From NCBI GenBank assembly GCA_002427845.1, contig DIYZ01000251.1, forward strand, positions 1 through 5,418: a stretch of 5,418 bases of DNA. Direction: 5' to 3'. The notes under the pieces were generated by a model, which worked only from the letters and a program-made list of their open reading frames with translations, was not told the DNA's origin and searched no databases. The DNA is from Chloracidobacterium sp. UBA6041. Its GTDB lineage: Bacteria > Acidobacteriota > Blastocatellia > Pyrinomonadales > Pyrinomonadaceae. The position numbers and the translations under genes were made by a program. This document shows, piece after piece, positions 1 to 5,418 of the stretch. The first letter of the stretch is position 1. Every line of letters starts with the position of its first letter.

Positions 1-2
1 CT

Positions 3-23
3 CACTGCTCAAGGCTTACTGCT
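3..23. repeat. Short run of 7-bp units overlapping the TPR gene stop, cut by window edge
   Basis: Three units CACTGCT, CAAGGCT and TACTGCT follow each other with no gap from 3 to 23. On the coding strand each opens with AG, and the middle one reads AGCCTTG, one base from the AGTCTTG unit in the meaB-mce element. The TGA stop at 9-11 lies inside the run. Only three units are visible, so chance is possible. Confidence 0.45.
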
Positions 24-476
24 CGCGGGCGTGATTGGTCCACCGAGCGCCTGCAAGTCGGTCTCCGCCTGCTTTAGAAAGGCGCTATTGGGGTAGCCGG
101 ATACAAGCCGGGAAAGATACATGCGCGCATCCTCGCGTAGTTGGTCCGCGGTTTTTTCTTTTGTTTTCTGCTTGCCGCGGTTGTCCGCCAGTCGCAGACT
201 GCTTTCGCCGGCGATGAAAAGAACTTCATCCATTTTGGCGAAATTGGGATTCCCGGCATCGATCTCCTCGCAACGCTTGATCGCGGCCACATAAGCCTTT
301 TTCAATTTGAAGTAATGCCGCGCCACCTCGAGATTGTGTAAAGAGTCTTTCTCAAGATCGGCGTCGCGCACAGTCGAGGGATCCGGGCCCGTCTTCGCGG
401 CTCCCTGCGCGTACGAAACCGGCGCTGAAATTCCTATAGCGACGAGCAAAACAACCAGCGTTAAAAGACTTCGCAT
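9..476 (-). CDS. Small exported TPR-type protein, BamD/YfiO-like
   Basis: A 155-residue protein. Residues 1-24 are a Sec signal peptide (MRS, then LLTLVVLLVAIGISA, cut near SYAQ-G). There is no Cys at a lipobox position, so unlike BamD itself it is not expected to be a lipoprotein and is probably periplasmic. The mature part has helix-pair repeats: about 45-72 (DSLHNLEVARHYFKLKKAY and AAIKRCEEI), about 79-97 (KMDEVLFIAGESSLRLA) and about 112-145 (LREDARMYLSRLVSGYPNS and FLKQAETDLQALG). The pattern of 'hydrophobic helix, YPNS, AET.L' is typical of BamD/YbgF-type TPRs, which act as docking scaffolds in outer-membrane assembly. It is shorter than BamD (about 245 residues), and its lysine-rich linker at 101-109 is not a TPR. 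A precise function is not assignable. It lies 82 nt from mtnP, so it may have its own promoter or be the last operon gene. Its stop codon overlaps a heptad-phased repeat. Confidence 0.85.
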   Translation of the reverse strand: MRSLLTLVVLLVAIGISAPVSYAQGAAKTGPDPSTVRDADLEKDSLHNLEVARHYFKLKKAYVAAIKRCEEIDAGNPNFAKMDEVLFIAGESSLRLADNRGKQKTKEKTADQLREDARMYLSRLVSGYPNSAFLKQAETDLQALGGPITPASSKP

Positions 477-482
477 AACTTA

Positions 483-487
483 CCTTT
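483..487 (-). promoter_or_regulatory. Shine-Dalgarno site for the TPR protein gene
   Basis: The minus strand reads AAAGG, with 6 nt before the ATG at 474-476. It is one of only two clear ribosome binding sites in the window, and fixes this ATG as the start in front of the signal peptide. Confidence 0.6.
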
Positions 488-536
488 CTACATCAAATGA
501 CTCGACCAATGATCGTTGGCAACCGAACTTAACAGA

Positions 537-551
537 TGGCATTGGATGCCA
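537..551. repeat. Short inverted repeat downstream of mtnP
   Basis: TGGCAT and ATGCCA form a perfect 6-bp stem with a 3-nt loop, beginning 7 nt past the mtnP stop in an 82-nt gap. On the transcript strand it is not followed by a T run, so it is not a convincing intrinsic terminator. It could slow 3' decay of the mtnP message, or be chance. Confidence 0.35.
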
Positions 552-558
552 ACATCGC

Positions 559-1434
559 TCAGGAGAGCGCATATTTCTTTACTATCGCGTCAAGTTTCTT
601 TCTCGTATCTTCGGGCCACAAATGCGGCGCCGTGAAGATCGCGTTTTTCAAGGCAGAACCACACTTACAGGTCCGGTCCAGATCGCCCAGACGTTTGACG
701 GCGTCTTTCATAATTAGCTGGGCGTTGCGAACGTTCTTGTTCAAATAGACGATGACTGACTCGGCGGTAACGGCATCATGGCCCGGGTGCCAGCAATCGT
801 AATCCGTAACCAGCGCCAGTGTCGCATAACAAATCTCCGCCTCGCGCGCGAGCTTAGCCTCCTGAAGGTTCGTCATTCCAATCACGTCCATGCCCCATGA
901 TCGGTAAACGTTGGATTCCGCCTTCGTGGAAAATGCCGGCCCTTCCATGCAGAGATACGTGCCCCGCCGGTGCACCTTCACGTCAGTAACTTTGCACGAC
1001 TCTTCCAGAGCATCTCCCAGTTCATCGCAAACAGGATGCGCGAAGGTCACATGCGCCACGATTCCCTCTCCGAAGAAAGTTGACTCTCGCGCGCGTGCTC
1101 TGGTCCTGTCAAAAAACTGATCGGGAATAACCATGTCGAGCGGCGCATACTGTTCCTGCAGCGAACCTACCGCCGAAGCTGACAGAATGCGCTCAACGCC
1201 AAGGAGCTTCATTGCATAGATGTTTGCCCGAAATGGGACCTCGGTCGGCGTAAAGCGATGTCCGCGGCCGTGGCGTGGCAAAAACGCAACGCGATTGTTC
1301 TCGAGCGTGCCCATGATTAGGTTGTCCGAAGGACTGCCGAAAGGAGTTTCGACAGTGATCTCCTCGACGTCCTGCAGTTCGGGCATTTGATAAAGTCCGC
1401 TGCCGCCAATAATGCCGATTTTTGCTGTAGTCAT
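559..1434 (-). CDS. mtnP: S-methyl-5'-thioadenosine phosphorylase (PNP/MTAP family 2)
   Basis: Phosphorolyses methylthioadenosine, the by-product of polyamine and related S-adenosylmethionine reactions, to adenine and 5-methylthioribose-1-phosphate, feeding methionine and purine salvage in the cytoplasm. The protein is 291 residues, close to the 283 of human MTAP. Visible motifs in order: IGIIGGSGLY (6-15, phosphate loop), FLPRHGRGH (51-59, phosphate-binding Arg/His), LSASAVGSL (84-92), CMEGPAFSTKAES (162-174), GMTNLQEAKLAREAEICY (186-203) and TDYDCWH (210-216). The two Asp of DYD (211 and 213) correspond to the residues that accept the 6-amino group of adenine in MTAP; purine nucleoside phosphorylases of this family have Asn there. 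This favours MTA over inosine/guanosine. A CxC pair sits at 256-258, as reported for some archaeal MTAPs. The start is the ATG at 1432-1434, with no clear Shine-Dalgarno. A small hairpin follows the stop. Confidence 0.95.
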   Translation of the reverse strand: MTTAKIGIIGGSGLYQMPELQDVEEITVETPFGSPSDNLIMGTLENNRVAFLPRHGRGHRFTPTEVPFRANIYAMKLLGVERILSASAVGSLQEQYAPLDMVIPDQFFDRTRARARESTFFGEGIVAHVTFAHPVCDELGDALEESCKVTDVKVHRRGTYLCMEGPAFSTKAESNVYRSWGMDVIGMTNLQEAKLAREAEICYATLALVTDYDCWHPGHDAVTAESVIVYLNKNVRNAQLIMKDAVKRLGDLDRTCKCGSALKNAIFTAPHLWPEDTRKKLDAIVKKYALS

Positions 1435-1461
1435 TTTAAGGCGTCGCCGGCAGGCGCTGGT

Positions 1462-1980
1462 CTATTGAGTTGCTTTGCATCCGCCCATTGCGTTTTTGAT
1501 GAAGTCCGCGAGCTGGCCCGCCTGCTGCTTAACTAGCAACTCTTCAAGTGGTTCCATCCTAACCTTTGGCTTGGCTTTCTTGATGTTCTGGTAAGTCTTG
1601 AGCACCCCCTCCACACCCGCAGTATAAACTTGATACTCGTCATTAGCCTGTTCCGGGTGCTCGATGACGAACCTGGCCTCGGAGAATGTCATCTGGGTCG
1701 TAATGGTGGGTGCATAGTCGCCTTTGATCTTTGAATAGTCGCCCAGCACGTTCGTACAAATCTTGACGCTGATATCCGGCACCTCGATCAACCAAACAAG
1801 CAATTCTCGGCTTAAAGCTTTTGCGTCTTTATTAAGTGGATCGTTCTCCAGCAGTGTCGCGATTTCGACCGCGCGTTTCCGTTCCGCCGGAGTAGACGGG
1901 CCGCGGTTTTGCGCGAAGGTAGTGTTTACAGCAAACCCGAAGGCGAGAACGAAGGCGACAATCAGTAATCTCTTCGTCAT
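1462..1980 (-). CDS. Exported protein of unknown function
   Basis: A 172-residue protein whose function I do not recognise. Residues 1-23 form a clear Sec signal peptide: MTKR, then a hydrophobic stretch LLIVAFVLAFGFAV, then a likely signal peptidase I cut after TFA, leaving QNRGPS. The mature part is about 149 residues, mostly helical in character, starting with AERKRAVEIATLLENDPLNKD, then the hydrophobic segment ELLVWLIEVPDISVKIC. A middle region QMTFSEARFVIEHPE follows, and the end is QLADFIKNAMGGCKATQ. Two Cys remain after cleavage (C75 and C168) and could pair as a disulfide outside the cytoplasm. No lipobox, membrane anchor or catalytic motif is visible. It looks like a conserved hypothetical of the kind seen in Acidobacteriota, but that is from memory. 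It lies 15 nt after the MBL gene and 27 nt before mtnP. No Shine-Dalgarno is evident. Confidence 0.82.
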   Translation of the reverse strand: MTKRLLIVAFVLAFGFAVNTTFAQNRGPSTPAERKRAVEIATLLENDPLNKDAKALSRELLVWLIEVPDISVKICTNVLGDYSKIKGDYAPTITTQMTFSEARFVIEHPEQANDEYQVYTAGVEGVLKTYQNIKKAKPKVRMEPLEELLVKQQAGQLADFIKNAMGGCKATQ

Positions 1981-1995
1981 GATTTTGGATTTCTG

Positions 1996-2841
1996 TTAAA
2001 TTCTTTCAATACTAACCGGCCGCAGTTTTCCCTCGTCTTCGATGAGACGACAAAGTGGCTCATCAGGATCGTGATAGAAGAGGCAACCCCACCCTTCGCG
2101 CGCGGCCTGCGGCAAGAGCTTTTTCTTCACTTCCAGCGTTTCCACCGGATAAAGATCGTATCCCATGATCCAGGCAAACGGAACGTGCGCCCTCATCGGC
2201 ACCAAATCGGCGAAACCGAATAGCGTTTTGCCGTTCGCATCAAGCCGCCAGCACTGCATTGATCGATTATGACCGGGATACGTTTCCATGCGCAGGCCCG
2301 GCGCCACTTCGTAAGCTGCTTCTTTAAGTTCCAGTTGCCCATTTTCAAGCAGTGGACGCCAGTTGTCCGGAAAATAACTCGCACGGTCCCGCTCGCCGGG
2401 AGCTTCTGCGTGTTCAAGTTCATCTTTGGACACGAAGTACCTGGCGTTGGGAAACGCGGGAACAGTCTGGCCTTCTCCGTTGATTGTCGTATTCCCGCCC
2501 GCGTGATCGAAGTGCAGGTGGGTGTTGATAACAATCGTAACGTCTTCAGGTCCCACACCGGCAATGGCGCGCAACGACTCAGCTAACGGTCGCTGCCGCG
2601 CGATGCCATACATCTCAGTGTGTTTTGCAGACCACTTTTCACCGATTCCAGTTTCAATGAGTATCCGTTCAGCGCCTGTTTCGATGAACACACAATTCAT
2701 GTTCATTCTTATGCGGTTGGCTTCGTCAGGTGGGCACACTCTCGACCACAACGTGCGCGGGACAACGCCAAACATCGCGCCTCCGTCGAGGCGAAACTCC
2801 GTGTCGGGCACGATCTCCACGCGGTGAGCGCCAAACTGCAT
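1996..2841 (-). CDS. Metallo-beta-lactamase-fold hydrolase (lactonase/MPH-like branch), substrate unknown
   Basis: A 281-residue protein with no signal peptide, so probably cytoplasmic. The dinuclear metal site looks complete: HLHFDHAGG gives H108, H110, D112 and H113; PGHN gives H191; FADL gives D212; and FYHDPD gives H257. The N-terminal pattern FRLDGGAMFGVVPRTLW with a following NCVFIETG strand and LIETGIGEKW resembles the MBL branch that includes AiiA-like N-acyl homoserine lactonases, YtnP and methyl-parathion-hydrolase relatives. These mostly hydrolyse esters and lactones. Members with this motif set have varied substrates, so I name the fold and not the reaction. It is not a typical antibiotic beta-lactamase, since it lacks a leader peptide. 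The start is the ATG at 2839-2841; only a weak purine stretch precedes it. The gap to the next gene is 15 nt, consistent with one operon. Confidence 0.9.
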   Translation of the reverse strand: MQFGAHRVEIVPDTEFRLDGGAMFGVVPRTLWSRVCPPDEANRIRMNMNCVFIETGAERILIETGIGEKWSAKHTEMYGIARQRPLAESLRAIAGVGPEDVTIVINTHLHFDHAGGNTTINGEGQTVPAFPNARYFVSKDELEHAEAPGERDRASYFPDNWRPLLENGQLELKEAAYEVAPGLRMETYPGHNRSMQCWRLDANGKTLFGFADLVPMRAHVPFAWIMGYDLYPVETLEVKKKLLPQAAREGWGCLFYHDPDEPLCRLIEDEGKLRPVSIERI

Positions 2842-2863
2842 TCTCGTTTGCTGATTGCAGCCG

Positions 2864-4177
2864 TTATTTCTTCTGCTGCTTTGATTCGGCCTTTTTCGAG
2901 GAATCGCCGCCCTTCGGCTTCGGGGCTTGCTCAGCCGGCTCTACCGGGCGTGCCTCATCTTCGCCACCGGCAGAAAATCCGGGCGGCAGTCCCTGCGGCT
3001 GTTGCTCGGGCATTTTCACCTGGAAGGTTTCGGCAACGGTCACATGCGAATGCTTGACAATCTCGTCCAGCACTTTTTTCTGTTTCTCCTGTTCGACCGC
3101 AGCTCGCGCTCGATCGCGGCCGCTTTGCGGAGGAGCAAGCGGATTATCAGCCTGGCCGCCGCTCTCGCCGATCAGAATGTGGCGCGCATGCACCTGCTCT
3201 TCAGGTTTGCCGTCTTTGTTTTCAGTCTTGCGTTCTTCCAGTTTGATAATGTGGTAACCAAACTTCGATTGAACGATGTCGCTGATCTGTCCTGGCTTCA
3301 ACGCAAACGCCGCTTGCTCAAACTCCGGCACCATCTGGCCGTGGCCAAACCAACCTAAATCGCCGCCCTTTTCCTTACTGCCGGGATCGGTCGAAAATTC
3401 CTTTGCCAGTTTCGCAAAATCTTCGCCGGCGCGCGCTCGCTTCAACACTTCTTCCGCCTTCGATCGGTTCTGCTTGATATCCAACTCGGGGTGTTGCGCA
3501 AGGTAAGCATCGATTTCCTGATCGGTGGCCTTCATCTTGTCAGCCAACTGTTCCTGCGCATACGTTTGCGCCAGGATCCGCGATTGCTCGAGCTTTATCT
3601 GCAAATCGACGGGGCGCTGCTTATCCATGCCTGCGGCTATCGCCCGGCTTTCGCCAATCAAGACTTGGCCCAGTTGCTTCTTGACCTGCTTCAACTGCTC
3701 TTCGGGAATTTGACCACCGGCGAGTTGAGGATTCTTTGCTTTCGCATCGTTTATGAATTGATCAAACTTCGCTTGGTTTGCGGGTTGCTTGAAAAAATCT
3801 TCAACCTCCTGGTCGGAAATATTTGGACCAGCAGCTCCCGCGCCCTGGGCCTTGAAGTAGTTTTCAGCCAGGACAACAGACCGGACCAAATCAAGTTGCC
3901 GCTTAACTTCGGGTTTATTACCAATCCCTTTTGCGCGGGCCTCTTCGGCCACCGCGAGCATCTTGCGTAGATCATCCGCAAAGTTTTTCCGCGCTTCGGC
4001 GTCGGTGGCGAGACGCGAGCGAAACTGCGGCGACTGGTCTTCGGCAATGAGCGTCATGTCCTCCGCTGAGAGATTGAGGACCTCAGAACGCCTCGCCTTC
4101 ACCTGCCAGCCAATCAATCCGACCGAAAACACCACAGCGACAGCAGCGGCAATCCAAGCTTTAGTAGTTGACGTCAA
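2864..4177 (-). CDS. Membrane-anchored SurA/PpiC-like parvulin peptidyl-prolyl cis-trans isomerase
   Basis: A 437-residue envelope foldase. The start is TTG with a good Shine-Dalgarno 8 nt upstream. Residues about 7-25 are one hydrophobic segment ending at WQVKARR. With no lipobox and no clear cleavage site, this looks like an uncleaved N-terminal anchor exposing the rest to the periplasm. Residues about 35-235 are helical and charged, like the chaperone region of SurA-type proteins. The rotamase core is at about 238-316, with AEEVLKRARAGEDFAKLAKE, FSTDPGSKEKGGDLGWFGHG, the QMVPEFEQAAFALKPGQISD block and KFGYHIIKLEER. HARHILI, which normally opens this domain, appears after the core at about 330-336. 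A helix (354-374) and a Pro/Glu/Lys-rich tail ending in KKAESKQQKK follow. The family normally assists folding of exported and outer-membrane proteins; whether this one is an active isomerase cannot be read from the sequence. The metallo-hydrolase gene starts 22 nt downstream. Confidence 0.92.
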   Translation of the reverse strand: MTSTTKAWIAAAVAVVFSVGLIGWQVKARRSEVLNLSAEDMTLIAEDQSPQFRSRLATDAEARKNFADDLRKMLAVAEEARAKGIGNKPEVKRQLDLVRSVVLAENYFKAQGAGAAGPNISDQEVEDFFKQPANQAKFDQFINDAKAKNPQLAGGQIPEEQLKQVKKQLGQVLIGESRAIAAGMDKQRPVDLQIKLEQSRILAQTYAQEQLADKMKATDQEIDAYLAQHPELDIKQNRSKAEEVLKRARAGEDFAKLAKEFSTDPGSKEKGGDLGWFGHGQMVPEFEQAAFALKPGQISDIVQSKFGYHIIKLEERKTENKDGKPEEQVHARHILIGESGGQADNPLAPPQSGRDRARAAVEQEKQKKVLDEIVKHSHVTVAETFQVKMPEQQPQGLPPGFSAGGEDEARPVEPAEQAPKPKGGDSSKKAESKQQKK

Positions 4178-4185
4178 AACAATTT

Positions 4186-4192
4186 TCCTTTC
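4186..4192 (-). promoter_or_regulatory. Shine-Dalgarno site for the parvulin gene, supporting a TTG start
   Basis: On the minus strand this reads GAAAGGA, with 8 nt between it and the TTG at 4175-4177. The spacing is near optimal. No ATG lies in frame near the start of the hydrophobic anchor, so this site supports TTG as the start codon. Confidence 0.65.
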
Positions 4193-4201
4193 TAAACAAA
4201 T

Positions 4202-4600
4202 CTACTGGCGCTGCACTAATTCAAGTAATACGCCATTAGAGGATGAGGGGTGAATAAATGCGACCAGACAACCGCCCGCGCCCAATCGCGGAGTTTCATC
4301 AATCAACCGCGTGCCCTTCTCCTTGAGTTGGGCCAGCGCTGCATGAATGTCTGCGACTCTGATGGCGACATGATGAATTCCAGGGCCGCGCTTTTCTAAG
4401 AATTTTCCGACCGGTGAATTTTCGTTCAATGGCTCGAGGAGTTCGATATGTGACTCACCAATGGGCATCATCGCCACGCGAACGCCTTGATCCGTTACTT
4501 CCTCAGTTGAATCTATTTCGAGACCCAGAGCATCTCGCCAAATTGTTAGCGCTTCGTCGAGTTGGCGCGTTGCGATTCCGATATGATCAACTTTCATCAT
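4202..4600 (-). CDS. mce: Methylmalonyl-CoA epimerase (VOC superfamily)
   Basis: Predicted 132-residue cytoplasmic enzyme interconverting (S)- and (R)-methylmalonyl-CoA, the step before the B12-dependent mutase in propionyl-CoA conversion to succinyl-CoA. The N-terminus MKVDHIGIA carries the first metal-ligand His (about residue 6). IELLEPL with NSPVGKFLEKRG follows at about 52-71, GIHHVAI with the second ligand His at about 74-80, FIHPSSSNGVLLEL at about 115-128, and the C-terminal metal-ligand Glu at about 127. Length and motif order match single-domain bacterial epimerases made of two VOC modules. I start at the ATG ending at 4600; the next codon is also ATG (4595-4597) and could be used. 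An upstream in-frame ATG at 4643-4645 would add 15 residues encoded by the heptad repeat, with no family counterpart. No clear Shine-Dalgarno is visible. meaB lies upstream and the PPIase gene follows after 24 nt. Confidence 0.93.
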   Translation of the reverse strand: MMKVDHIGIATRQLDEALTIWRDALGLEIDSTEEVTDQGVRVAMMPIGESHIELLEPLNENSPVGKFLEKRGPGIHHVAIRVADIHAALAQLKEKGTRLIDETPRLGAGGCLVAFIHPSSSNGVLLELVQRQ

Positions 4601-4606
4601 TTCGAG

Positions 4607-4694
4607 AGTGACCAGTCGAGAGTCTGGAGTCTTGAGTCGGAACAAAAGCCCTTTTCTTTGACTGTAGACTCTAGACTTCGGACTCCTGACCCAA
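4607..4694. repeat. Inverted pair of 7-bp tandem arrays around an A/T-rich palindromic core
   Basis: On the plus strand, units opening with AGTC (the outermost with AGTG) begin at 4607, 4614, 4621, 4628 and 4635, exactly 7 bp apart. In the other half, units opening with GACT (the last with GACC) begin at 4660, 4667, 4674, 4681 and 4688, also exactly 7 bp apart. The reverse complement of 4614-4638 matches 4660-4684 at 19 of 25 positions, with mismatches mostly in the variable three bases of each heptad. Between the arms, ACAAAAG (4642-4648) and CTTTTCT (4651-4657) form a small near-palindrome with a CC loop. The meaB-sense transcript could fold this into a long imperfect hairpin. The element fills the meaB-mce gap and includes the meaB stop codon. 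A role in transcription termination, attenuation or mRNA processing is inference. It could equally be a selfish or slippage-derived repeat. Confidence 0.85.
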
Positions 4695-5418
4695 GATCTC
4701 TTCTACCGCAGAATAAGGGTCTCGTTGCCTGCTCGCAACTTCACCGGCCAAACGGTCAAGCTTCTCGGATGCAGAATCCGACTCCAGGGTTTGCGAAATA
4801 AGACGTTCGCGGAGCAATTCGAGTATGCGCCAGCGGGCTATGGCCCGGCGCCTGCCGTCCGCAGATTTTGTTTGGAGATGGAAGCTGCGATAGCTCTCAA
4901 TTGCCTCCGCCAACTCCTGAATTCCCTTGCCTTCCGTGGCCACCGTCTTGACGATCGCGGGATGCCAGGAGTCTTCATGCGTAGCTAGGGACAGCAACGC
5001 TTCCAGCTCTTTTTCCGTGGCATTGACGCCCTCGCGATCGGCCTTATTGATAACAAAGATGTCGCCAATCTCCATGATGCCGGCTTTGATTGCCTGAATA
5101 TCGTCGCCCATTCCGGGCACCAGCACAACAACGGAAATATCCGCAGCTTTTACAACTTCCACTTCGTCCTGGCCCACGCCCACCGTTTCGATAATAATTT
5201 TGCCATAACCGGCAGCATCAAGGATCGAAACGGCATCCACGGTGGTTCGCGCGAGGCCTCCCAAATTTCCTCGCGTCGCCATCGATCGAATGAAGACGCC
5301 GCTGTCGAGACCAAGCGTCTGCATGCGAATGCGATCGCCTAAAATCGCGCCTCCGGTAAACGGACTCGAAGGGTCAACCGCGACGATACCGACGCGCTCA
5401 CCTTGTTGCCGGTAATGC
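4671..5418 (-). CDS. meaB: MeaB/ArgK-type G3E P-loop GTPase, methylmalonyl-CoA mutase chaperone (5' end cut by window edge)
   Basis: The reading frame stays open to the right edge, so 248 C-terminal residues are visible and the N-terminal part with the Walker A P-loop lies outside the window (family proteins are about 320-330 residues). Counting visible residues, the family signature VDPSSPFTGGAILGDRIRM is at about 14-32, ETVGVGQDE (the G3/switch II region) at about 77-85, the segment VPGMGDDIQAIKAGIMEI follows it, and the guanine-specificity motif NKAD is at about 124-127. The C-terminal helices end in a typical RDPYSAVEEIL stretch. An ATG at 5322-5324 is internal, because conserved family sequence continues upstream of it. 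In characterised relatives, MeaB binds adenosylcobalamin-dependent methylmalonyl-CoA mutase in the cytoplasm and uses GTP hydrolysis to gate cofactor loading and prevent inactivation. The mce gene directly downstream supports this role. The last codons and the TAG stop are made of the heptad repeat described separately. Confidence 0.95.
   Translation of the reverse strand, partial: HYRQQGERVGIVAVDPSSPFTGGAILGDRIRMQTLGLDSGVFIRSMATRGNLGGLARTTVDAVSILDAAGYGKIIIETVGVGQDEVEVVKAADISVVVLVPGMGDDIQAIKAGIMEIGDIFVINKADREGVNATEKELEALLSLATHEDSWHPAIVKTVATEGKGIQELAEAIESYRSFHLQTKSADGRRRAIARWRILELLRERLISQTLESDSASEKLDRLAGEVASRQRDPYSAVEEILGQESEV

Noticed and set aside
9..476. Annotation as BamD itself
   Set aside because: The protein is too short and has no lipobox Cys after the signal peptide; only the TPR style is BamD-like.
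506..519. Near-palindrome CCAA...TTGG centred on GATC as an operator
   Set aside because: It has one mismatch pair, is a single copy and recalls no known regulator site; chance is likely at this length.
537..551. Intrinsic terminator after mtnP
   Set aside because: The stem is only 6 bp and no T run follows on the transcript strand; kept only as an inverted repeat.
477..558. Sigma70-type promoter before the TPR gene
   Set aside because: TTGCCA- and TTTGAT-like hexamers can be found, but their spacing of about 19 bp is long and the match is poor, so I do not call a promoter.
334..717. Plus-strand open frame crossing the mtnP-TPR gap
   Set aside because: It overlaps the ends of two real genes on the other strand, and its product resembles nothing I know.
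559..1434. Annotation as purine nucleoside phosphorylase
   Set aside because: The DYD motif at 211-213 with Asp in the base-contact positions fits MTAP (6-aminopurine) rather than the Asn-bearing PNPs.
2730..3257. Plus-strand open frame of 175 codons opposite the parvulin gene
   Set aside because: The translation is Cys/Ser/Phe-rich with no recognisable domain and lies over the well-supported parvulin and MBL genes. It is a shadow of biased codon use on the other strand.
3491..3970. Plus-strand open frame of 159 codons
   Set aside because: Leucine-rich antisense shadow of the helical region of the parvulin protein, with no independent coding evidence.
4601..4645. Longer mce start at the upstream ATG, adding 15 residues
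   Set aside because: The added residues are the translated heptad repeat, and the methylmalonyl-CoA epimerase family begins at the MKVDHIGIA strand.

Overview
All seven genes in this window lie on the minus strand, so transcription runs from the right edge to the left edge. In transcription order they are: a 5'-truncated meaB GTPase gene (4671 to the right edge), methylmalonyl-CoA epimerase mce (4202-4600), a membrane-anchored parvulin-type peptidyl-prolyl isomerase (2864-4177), a metallo-beta-lactamase-fold hydrolase (1996-2841), an unrecognised exported protein (1462-1980), S-methyl-5'-thioadenosine phosphorylase mtnP (559-1434), and a small exported TPR/BamD-like protein (9-476). From mce to mtnP the genes are separated by only 15-27 nt, so that block is probably one transcription unit. 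The meaB-mce gap (70 nt) and the mtnP-TPR gap (82 nt) are larger, and each holds an inverted repeat.

The organism looks like a Gram-negative-type bacterium with a periplasm: there are exported proteins, a SurA/PpiC-like foldase and a BamD-like TPR protein. GC content looks moderate. The protein sequences, the seven co-directional genes and the heptad repeats at gene ends recall Acidobacteriota (Blastocatellia/Pyrinomonadales type). This is an impression from memory, not a phylogenetic result.

Functionally, meaB and mce belong together. MeaB protects and loads the B12-dependent methylmalonyl-CoA mutase, and Mce interconverts the (S)- and (R)-methylmalonyl-CoA epimers; together they serve the propionyl-CoA/succinyl-CoA route. 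The mutase genes are probably nearby outside the window. MtnP is a methionine/adenine salvage enzyme with no obvious tie to that pathway. The PPIase, the unknown exported protein and the TPR protein share an envelope location. The cluster therefore reads as housekeeping genes transcribed together rather than one dedicated system.

The most unusual structure is not a gene. Between meaB and mce lies an element built of 7-bp units: two arrays of about five heptads in opposite orientation, flanking a short A/T-rich palindromic core. One arm supplies the last codons and stop codon of meaB; the other reaches almost to the mce start. A shorter stretch with the same 7-bp period and a similar unit overlaps the stop codon of the TPR gene at the left edge, suggesting a dispersed repeat family that sits at gene 3' ends. 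A second oddity is the parvulin protein: a segment resembling the normal first strand of the fold (His-Ala-Arg-His-Ile-Leu) lies after the catalytic core instead of before it. I found no tRNA, rRNA, CRISPR array, insertion sequence or phage gene.
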